NCBI RefSeq assembly: GCF_042654605.1
Contig: NZ_JBHSGT010000054.1
Location: forward strand, 1 to 64,000
Reading direction: 5' to 3'
Source: Enterococcus_I eurekensis
GTDB taxonomy: Bacteria > Bacillota > Bacilli > Lactobacillales > Enterococcaceae
DNA: 64,000 bases
Positions 58,273 through 64,000 of the stretch are shown piece by piece (position 1 is the first letter of the stretch; every line of letters starts with the position of its first letter). Made by a program: the position numbers and the translations under genes. Under the pieces are notes generated by a model, which was not told the origin of the DNA, made no database searches, and was given only the letters and a program-made list of their open reading frames with translations.

Positions 58273-59409
58273 ATGCAAAAAAGAATTATTCGCGCATTGT
58301 TAATTTTAGCTGGCGCGAGCTTGGGTATTTCATTATTGCCTGCTGCCTGGACAGCAATGGGTTATGAATCAAATCAGTGGCTGAATAATACAGTAACGAA
58401 CAGTTTGTTAGGTGCAATTATTTTCTTTTTATTCTCGTTATTAATCGTGAACTATATTTCAGCAGGTATTAAAAAAATTGAGAAAGCGCTGGGTGAATTG
58501 AGTTTATCGTTCATTTTATTTGGCGCAATCGGTTCACTTATCGGACTATTAATAGGGGTTATCATTTCGATTCCATTCTTCGCTTGGAACTTGCCTTTTG
58601 TAAATAGTGTTGTTCCCGTCATTTTAATGTTGCTTTTTGGTTATTTGGGTTTTCAAATGGGGACAACAAGAGTTGAAGAGTGGATGAAAATTTTCAGCTC
58701 TAAAAATAAAAAACAAGAGCAACAAAATGAACAACAAATATTAGAGCGCAAAGTTGATGATTACTTTCATAAATATAAAATTTTAGATACAAGTGTGATT
58801 ATTGATGGCCGGATTTATGATATTGCTAAGACAGGATTTTTAGAAGGAACGATTTTAATTCCTAATTTTGTCCTTTATGAATTACAATATATCGCTGATT
58901 CGGGTGATAACTTAAAACGAGTACGTGGTCGTCGTGGTTTAGATATTTTGAACTCCTTACAAAAAGAAGAAGGCATCTCGGTTGAAATGTATGAAGGTGA
59001 CTTTGAAGAAATTACAGAAGTTGATAGTAAATTATTGAAATTAGCGAAACTACTCGACGGTGTTGTTGTAACGAATGATTATAATTTAAACAAAGTTGCC
59101 GAGTTCCAAAATGTCCCAGTCTTAAACATTAATGAACTAGCCAATGCAGTCAAACCGGTTGTGATTCCAGGTGAAACGATGGAAGTCGTTGTAGTAAAAG
59201 CAGGAACGGAACGTCAACAAGGAGTCGCCTACCTAGATGATGGTACGATGATTGTTGTCGAAGATGGTCAGCACTATATGAATGAGAAATTAACAGTTGT
59301 TGTCACAAGTGCCTTACAAACGGCAGCAGGTCGAATGATTTTTGCTCGTCCATCACATTCACGCCGAGGGATTACCAAATCGGAAGAAGAGGAATTAAAA
59401 GGCAAATAA
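58273..59409 (+). CDS. yacL: PIN and TRAM domain membrane protein (YacL)
   Basis: Membrane-anchored protein of 378 residues. Four hydrophobic helices occupy about 5-130; the PIN nuclease-like domain (about 170-290) has the acidic residues in DTSVIIDGRIYD and VVTNDYNLNKVAEF; the C-terminal TRAM domain (about 300-360) probably binds RNA. It lies between radA and gltX, as in Bacillus (yacL). Function not established; an RNA nuclease role is inferred from PIN acidic residues. Confidence 0.92.
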   Translation: MQKRIIRALLILAGASLGISLLPAAWTAMGYESNQWLNNTVTNSLLGAIIFFLFSLLIVNYISAGIKKIEKALGELSLSFILFGAIGSLIGLLIGVIISIPFFAWNLPFVNSVVPVILMLLFGYLGFQMGTTRVEEWMKIFSSKNKKQEQQNEQQILERKVDDYFHKYKILDTSVIIDGRIYDIAKTGFLEGTILIPNFVLYELQYIADSGDNLKRVRGRRGLDILNSLQKEEGISVEMYEGDFEEITEVDSKLLKLAKLLDGVVVTNDYNLNKVAEFQNVPVLNINELANAVKPVVIPGETMEVVVVKAGTERQQGVAYLDDGTMIVVEDGQHYMNEKLTVVVTSALQTAAGRMIFARPSHSRRGITKSEEEELKGK

Positions 59410-59525
59410 GTCGATTTATCATGAGCGAGACTTTACTAATCTTCTTATAAAATGTACAATTCTAGACAAGTAGTTGTTCAAATAAACGGATGACTAAAAT
59501 AGCCTATATAAAAGGGATGAAGAAC

Positions 59526-60983
59526 ATGACAAAAATTCGCGTGCGCTATGCACCAAGTCCAACAGGGCATTTACATATTGGAAATGCTCGAACAGCTTTA
59601 TTTAATTATTTATTTGCACGTCATCACGACGGTGAGTTTATTATTCGAATTGAAGATACGGACCAAAAACGTAACATTGACCATGGAGAAGAAAGCCAAT
59701 TAGAAAACTTAACGTGGTTAGGCATTGATTGGGACGAATCACCAGATAAGCCAGGCGCTTACGGTCCTTATCGCCAATCAGAAAGAAAAGAAATTTACTT
59801 GCCATTAATCGATCAATTATTAGCAAGCAATCGTGCGTATAAATGTTACTGTACAGAGGAAGAATTAGAAGCAGAAAGAGAAGCACAACGTAGCCGGGGC
59901 GAAATTCCTCGTTACAGTGGAAAGTGTGCCCATTTATCTGTTGAAGAACAAGCGGCTAAAGAAGCAGCAGGACTGGAATCAGTGATTCGCTTCCGCGTAC
60001 CACGTAATGTAGAATACCGTTTTAATGACCTTGTAAAAGGTGAAATTGTTTTTGAATCAGACAATGTCGGTGGCGATTTTGTTATTTTAAAACGTGATGG
60101 AATGCCAACGTATAACTTTGCGGTAACGGTTGATGACCACGAAATGAAAATTACTCACGTTTTACGTGGGGATGATCATATCGCTAATACACCGAAACAA
60201 ATGATGATTTATGAAGCATTTGGCTGGAATTACCCTGAATTTGGTCATATGACGCTAATTATCAATTCTGAAACAGGTAAAAAATTAAGTAAACGTGATG
60301 AATCGATTTTACAATTTATCGAACAATATCGTGACCTTGGTTATTTACCAGAAGCGATGTTCAACTTTATTTCATTATTAGGTTGGTCACCGGTTGGGGA
60401 AGATGAAATCTTCTCGCAAGAAGAATTTATTAAAATGTTTGATACGAATCGTTTAAGCAAATCACCAGCAGCTTTTGATAGTAAAAAATTAGAATGGATT
60501 AATAACCATTACATTAAACAAATGGAATTAGCGCAATTAACAGAAATGTGCTTACCTTACCTTGTAAAAGAGGGCTTATTGGAAGCTGAATTGTCAGCCG
60601 AAAAACAGGCATGGTTTGAGCGAATTGTGGCTTTATACCAACCACAAATGAGTTTTGCTGCTCAAATTACAGAACTATCAAGCTTATTCTTTGCAGAACA
60701 TCCTGTTTTAGATGAAGCAGCTAAAGAAGTCTTAGCAGGCGAAACTGTTCCAACGGTTTTAGCAGCTTTTAAAACACAACTTGAAGCGATGGATGTTGTT
60801 GAAGCCGCAACGGTTAAAACAGCGATTAAAGCTGTTCAAAAAGAAACTGGCGTGAAAGGTAAAAACTTATTTATGCCAATTCGTGTCGCTGTTTCAGGTC
60901 AAACACATGGACCAGAATTACCAGAGACGGTTGAATTATTAGGAAAAGAAAAAGCGTTAGCACATTTAAATCAAGTCTTATAA
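59526..60983 (+). CDS. gltX: Glutamyl-tRNA synthetase
   Basis: Class I aminoacyl-tRNA synthetase, 485 residues. HIGH-type motif PTGHLHIGNART near the N-terminus and KMSKS-type motif GKKLSKRDESI at about 245-255. Firmicute enzymes of this type usually also charge tRNA-Gln with Glu (non-discriminating). I chose ATG 59526, preceded by AAGGGATGAAG, over an in-frame ATG at 59490 that would extend the protein by 12 residues. A Cys T-box follows it. Confidence 0.96.
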   Translation: MTKIRVRYAPSPTGHLHIGNARTALFNYLFARHHDGEFIIRIEDTDQKRNIDHGEESQLENLTWLGIDWDESPDKPGAYGPYRQSERKEIYLPLIDQLLASNRAYKCYCTEEELEAEREAQRSRGEIPRYSGKCAHLSVEEQAAKEAAGLESVIRFRVPRNVEYRFNDLVKGEIVFESDNVGGDFVILKRDGMPTYNFAVTVDDHEMKITHVLRGDDHIANTPKQMMIYEAFGWNYPEFGHMTLIINSETGKKLSKRDESILQFIEQYRDLGYLPEAMFNFISLLGWSPVGEDEIFSQEEFIKMFDTNRLSKSPAAFDSKKLEWINNHYIKQMELAQLTEMCLPYLVKEGLLEAELSAEKQAWFERIVALYQPQMSFAAQITELSSLFFAEHPVLDEAAKEVLAGETVPTVLAAFKTQLEAMDVVEAATVKTAIKAVQKETGVKGKNLFMPIRVAVSGQTHGPELPETVELLGKEKALAHLNQVL

Positions 60984-60989
60984 AACAAA

Positions 60990-61225
60990 CACATTGAACA
61001 GACGAAGTACTGATTTCTTTTTTTTAGGAAGATTGCGGCCGCTGAGAGCAATTAAAAAGAAACAGGAAATGCACCTGGGAGTGGCTTTAGTGAAAACTAA
61101 AGACGAAAAAGCACGTTACGCGTTAAAGGCAGAAACATTTTTCTGTGAAAAAAAGTGGAACCACGCCAAGCACGCGTCTTTTGAATAAGGGAACTTATTT
61201 GAAAGGCGCTTTTTCGTTGCAAATC
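60990..61225 (+). promoter_or_regulatory. T-box riboswitch, cysteine-specific
   Basis: Leader of cysS that senses uncharged tRNA-Cys. The T-box core AGTGGAACCACGC (61154-61166) fits the GTGGNACCRCG pattern. A terminator follows: GCGTCTTTTGAATAAG (from 61174) pairs with CTTATTTGAAAGGCGC and ends TTTTTC at 61215. Stem I spans about 61030-61090; the candidate specifier TGC (Cys) at 61070-61072 is followed by ACC as in many T-boxes. A 64-codon open frame across this region is not a gene. Confidence 0.85.
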
Positions 61226-61244
61226 CGTTGAAAGGGGAAGAAAG

Positions 61245-62654
61245 ATGATTCAAATTTATAACACACTGACACGTCAAAAAGAAGTATTTAAGCCCATTGA
61301 AGAAGGCAAGGTTCGGATGTATGTTTGTGGTCCAACAGTTTATAACTACATTCATATCGGTAATGGTCGTAGTGCAGTGGCTTTTGATACGGTTCGTCGT
61401 TACTTAGAATACCGTGGTTATAAGGTCAATTACGTCTTAAATTTTACCGATGTTGATGATAAAATTATTCGTACCGCTCAAGAAGTTGGTAAAACAGCAC
61501 CAGAAATTGCCCAAAAATTTATTGAGGCCTTTAATCAAGATACGGCTGCTCTAGAAGTAAAGCCGGCTTGTTTTAATCCAAAAGTAATGGATCATATTCC
61601 AGATATTATTGAATTTATCGAAGCGCTGATTGAAAAAGGTTATGCCTATATTTCGCAAGGTGATGTTTACTATCGAACACGTAAGTTTGAAAAGTATGGT
61701 CAATTAAGTGATCAATCCATCGATGAATTGGAAACAGGTGCCAGTCAAAGAATGGGTAACGAACAACAAATTAAAGAAGATCCACTTGATTTTGCTTTAT
61801 GGAAAAGTGCCAAACCAGGTGAAATTTCATGGAAGGCACCTTGGGGGGCGGGGCGACCAGGCTGGCATATTGAATGTTCAGTTATGGCAACGAAACATTT
61901 AGGGGATACCATTGATATTCATGGTGGTGGTCAAGATTTAGAATTCCCACACCATGAAAATGAAATTGCACAAAGTGAAGCGAAAACAGGCAAAACGTTT
62001 GCCAATTATTGGATGCACAATGGATTTGTAACCATCGGTGAAGACGAGGAAAAAATGAGTAAATCGTTAGGTAACTTTGTAACGGTTCATGAAATGGTTC
62101 AAAAAGTTGATCCACAAGTGTTACGCTTTTTCTTAGCAACGACGCATTATCGTCGACCATTGCGTTATAGTGAGGTAACCTTTAAAGAAGCCGAGACGAA
62201 TTTAAATCGTTTACGTATTGCCTATGAAAATCTAGATTTTCGTTTAAATGATAGTCAAGTAACAACGGATCAAGATGTAGAATTACTAGAAAAATGGAAT
62301 CAATCACTAACACAATTTACAACCGAGATGGATGATGACTTTAATGCGGCCAATGGTATGACAATCTTATATGAGATGGCCAAATGGTTAAACATTTATG
62401 CGCAAGAAGCAGTCGTTTCTCGTGCGGTCATCGAACAAGTTTTAGTTGATTATCGTGAACTGTTAAGCATTTTTGGTATTTATTTCCAACAAGAACTCGT
62501 GGATGCCGAGGTCGAAGCTTTGATTGCTGAAAGAAACCAAGCACGTGCGGAGCGAAACTTTGCTCGTAGTGATGAAATTCGTGATTTATTTAAAGAACAG
62601 GGGATTGTCTTGGAAGATACACCACAAGGAACCCGTTGGAGAAGAGAAAAATGA
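61245..62654 (+). CDS. cysS: Cysteinyl-tRNA synthetase
   Basis: Class I synthetase, 469 residues. HIGH-type motif PTVYNYIHIGNGR with zinc-ligand Cys in VCGPT; WHIECS and HHENEIAQSE supply further zinc ligands; KMSKS-type EEKMSKSLGNF. SD GGGGAAG nine bases before ATG. In many relatives cysE lies between gltX and cysS; here it is absent and the T-box stands directly before cysS. Its stop overlaps the mrnC start (ATGA). Confidence 0.97.
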   Translation: MIQIYNTLTRQKEVFKPIEEGKVRMYVCGPTVYNYIHIGNGRSAVAFDTVRRYLEYRGYKVNYVLNFTDVDDKIIRTAQEVGKTAPEIAQKFIEAFNQDTAALEVKPACFNPKVMDHIPDIIEFIEALIEKGYAYISQGDVYYRTRKFEKYGQLSDQSIDELETGASQRMGNEQQIKEDPLDFALWKSAKPGEISWKAPWGAGRPGWHIECSVMATKHLGDTIDIHGGGQDLEFPHHENEIAQSEAKTGKTFANYWMHNGFVTIGEDEEKMSKSLGNFVTVHEMVQKVDPQVLRFFLATTHYRRPLRYSEVTFKEAETNLNRLRIAYENLDFRLNDSQVTTDQDVELLEKWNQSLTQFTTEMDDDFNAANGMTILYEMAKWLNIYAQEAVVSRAVIEQVLVDYRELLSIFGIYFQQELVDAEVEALIAERNQARAERNFARSDEIRDLFKEQGIVLEDTPQGTRWRREK

Positions 62655-63037
62655 AAGATTACCGTCAATTAAATGGTCTAGCACTGGCTTATGTAGGGGA
62701 TGCGATTTATGAAATTTATATTCGTCAGCACCTTGTGGCTACGGGACAAGCACGACCAAGTCAATTGCATCGTTTAGCAACCCATTATGTTTCAGCCAAA
62801 GCGCAAGCGATGTTAATTCAAAAAATGTTAGATGAAAAAATGTTAACCGAAGAAGAAGAAGATTTTTACCGTCGTGGGCGTAATAGTAAAAGCCAAACTA
62901 GTGCTAAAAATACCGATATTAAGACGTATCGCATGTCAACAGGCTTTGAAGCGCTAATGGGATACTTACACCTCACAGAACAAAAAGAACGCTTAGAAGA
63001 GCTAATAGAATGGTGTATTCAACACGCCGAAGTTTAG
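62651..63037 (+). CDS. mrnC: Mini-ribonuclease III
   Basis: Small RNase III-fold enzyme lacking the dsRNA-binding domain; matures 23S rRNA in Firmicutes. 128 residues. Motif LALAYVGDAIYEIYIR carries the first catalytic acidic residues and GFEALMGYLHL the later glutamate. ATG 62651 overlaps the cysS stop by four bases. Confidence 0.95.
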   Translation: MKDYRQLNGLALAYVGDAIYEIYIRQHLVATGQARPSQLHRLATHYVSAKAQAMLIQKMLDEKMLTEEEEDFYRRGRNSKSQTSAKNTDIKTYRMSTGFEALMGYLHLTEQKERLEELIEWCIQHAEV

Positions 63038-63055
63038 AAAGAAAGGATGGTTAAA

Positions 63056-63919
63056 ATGAGAAAAAACACGCCAAAGTTTGATGGGAAAAAACGTCATTTT
63101 AATAAAAACGAAGCCCCTCAACGAAAAAATAAAGCACGAGATGCCTATCAAGAACAAGATTCAAAACATGATAAAAGTGCAGAAGAAATTGCCGAGAACT
63201 TTGTCTTTGGGCACCATGCAGTTGCCGAAGCGATTAAAGAAGGTCGCGGAAATAAATTATTTATTTTAGAAGATGCACGTGGCGATAAAATCAATGATTT
63301 AAAAGAGTTAGCACAAACGGCTTCTGTCCCAGTAAAATGGGTACCAAAACAGAAATTAGATAGTATGTCACAAGACGCTGTGCATCAAGGTGTTGTTTTG
63401 GCAATCACACCGTATGATTATTTATCACTAGCTGATTTACTAGCACAGAAAAAAGAAAATCCATTTTATCTGATTTTAGATCGTTTAGCTGATCCACATA
63501 ATTTTGGATCAATTTTACGAACCGCAGATGCTTCAGGTGTTGACGGAATTATTATTCCCAAACACCGTTCTGTAGGGATTACACCAGTCGTTGTTAAAAC
63601 ATCAACAGGAGCTGTTGAACATGTTCCTGTCGCTCGTGTGACGAATCTAAGTCAAACGATTAAAGAGTTAAAAGAGCAAGGTTTTTGGATTTTTGGCACC
63701 GATATGCAAGGGACTTCTTACAATAAATGGAATGCTCAAGGCTCGATTGCTTTAATTATTGGTAATGAGGGCAGTGGCATGAGCGAAGGTTTGAAAAAAG
63801 AAGTCGATGAAATGTTAACGATTCCGATGACCGGTCATGTTCAAAGTTTAAATGCATCCGTTGCAGCGAGCCTATTGATGTATGAGGTGTTCCGTCAGAG
63901 AAATTTCGGTGACCTATGA
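63056..63919 (+). CDS. rlmB: 23S rRNA (guanosine-2'-O)-methyltransferase RlmB (TrmH/SpoU family)
   Basis: SPOUT-fold 2'-O-methyltransferase, 287 residues. Basic disordered N-terminus (about 1-45), the substrate-binding domain (FVFGHHAVAEAIKEGRGNKLFI), then the SpoU core with motifs RLADPHNFGSILRTADA (1), LIIGNEGSGM (2) and IPMTGHVQSLNASVAASLLMYE (3). ATG 63056 has AAAGGA nine bases upstream; an ATG at 63047 overlaps the SD. It follows mrnC closely and overlaps the next gene by four bases. Confidence 0.94.
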   Translation: MRKNTPKFDGKKRHFNKNEAPQRKNKARDAYQEQDSKHDKSAEEIAENFVFGHHAVAEAIKEGRGNKLFILEDARGDKINDLKELAQTASVPVKWVPKQKLDSMSQDAVHQGVVLAITPYDYLSLADLLAQKKENPFYLILDRLADPHNFGSILRTADASGVDGIIIPKHRSVGITPVVVKTSTGAVEHVPVARVTNLSQTIKELKEQGFWIFGTDMQGTSYNKWNAQGSIALIIGNEGSGMSEGLKKEVDEMLTIPMTGHVQSLNASVAASLLMYEVFRQRNFGDL

Positions 63920-64000
63920 AAAAAGATTTATTAATCGTGGATGGATATAATATGATTGGCTTTTGGCCAGAACTCGTTCGATTAAAAAATCAAGATCGTT
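63916..64000 (+). CDS. NYN-domain ribonuclease Rae1 (YacP), 5' part only
   Basis: The window ends after 28 codons. The visible start MKKDLLIVDGYNMIGFWPEL is the NYN-domain opening of YacP/Rae1, a ribosome-associated mRNA endonuclease that follows rlmB in Bacillus and relatives. The ATG overlaps the rlmB stop (ATGA), so the two are coupled. Confidence 0.85.
   Translation, partial: MKKDLLIVDGYNMIGFWPELVRLKNQDR

Noticed and set aside
60994..61188. Open frame of 64 codons between gltX and cysS
   Set aside because: It lies within the Cys T-box leader, has no ribosome binding site and no protein-family likeness.

Overview
The window is about 64 kb of low-GC Firmicute chromosome spanning the replication origin. 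Gene order and protein families point to the Lactobacillales, most like Enterococcaceae (Enterococcus/Vagococcus-type); the species cannot be named from sequence reading alone. Supporting signs are the rpmH-oriC-dnaA-dnaN-yaaA-recF-gyrB-gyrA block, man-family PTS genes, ProB without a PUA domain, a DUF1129 membrane protein beside ychF, ParA/ParB without Noc, and two T-box leaders. Most genes left of dnaA read leftward and most genes right of it read rightward, as expected for a bidirectional origin near 28.4-30.4 kb.

Layout. 1-110: leftward rRNA-type promoter and leader at the window edge. 0.5-7.0 kb: VanRS-like two-component system, Ser T-box and serS, a NodB polysaccharide deacetylase and a MetE C-terminal-like methyltransferase. 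7.0-7.4 kb: an array of long structured hairpins. 7.4-13.6 kb: guaB, a DUF1129 protein, ychF, a DUF951 protein, parB, parA, rsmG. 13.6-22.1 kb: an insertion between rsmG and mnmG, with a parS site at each end, carrying metA and a galactoside operon (mannose-family PTS IIB/IIC/IID/IIA, AgaS-type SIS protein, tagatose-bisphosphate aldolase, GH35 beta-galactosidase). 22.2-28.3 kb: mnmG, mnmE, a small YbjQ-like gene, jag/khpB, yidC, rnpA, rpmH. 28.3-37.5 kb: bipartite oriC and the dnaA-gyrA block. 37.5-47.0 kb: an accessory catabolic island between gyrA and rpsF. It holds a ROK repressor, an EltD-like polyol dehydrogenase, a permease, a lone HyuA-type protein, an ImmA-like HEXXH protein, an FAD oxidoreductase and an FGGY kinase. 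47.1-64 kb: rpsF-ssb-rpsR, rplI, tRNA-Lys, dnaB, an ABC-F protein, a ZIP transporter, proBA, a dUTPase, radA, a second hairpin array, a PIN-TRAM protein, gltX, Cys T-box, cysS, mrnC, rlmB and the start of a Rae1/YacP gene.

Two things stand out as possibly undescribed. (1) A repeat family at 7.0-7.4 kb, 13.7 kb and 57.6-58.2 kb. About 100-base hairpins are joined by a linker ending ATGCCGTTTAAA and beginning GAGGCTAT. The hairpins differ in sequence but keep base pairing through paired changes. Two arrays start exactly at the stop codon of a housekeeping gene (guaB, radA), and two half copies stop next to terminators of convergent genes. (2) The gyrA-rpsF island encodes an enzyme combination (EltD-like dehydrogenase, HyuA-type ATPase, FAD oxidoreductase, FGGY kinase, ImmA-like metalloprotein) that matches no pathway I recognise. 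Its promoter carries a cre site and a pair of TTTGCAAA palindromes that may be the ROK operator.

The galactoside operon has twin promoters, each with the same operator (TGGTnnnnACCA plus CAACCT) just downstream of the -10 box, suggesting one GntR/HutC-type repressor encoded elsewhere.
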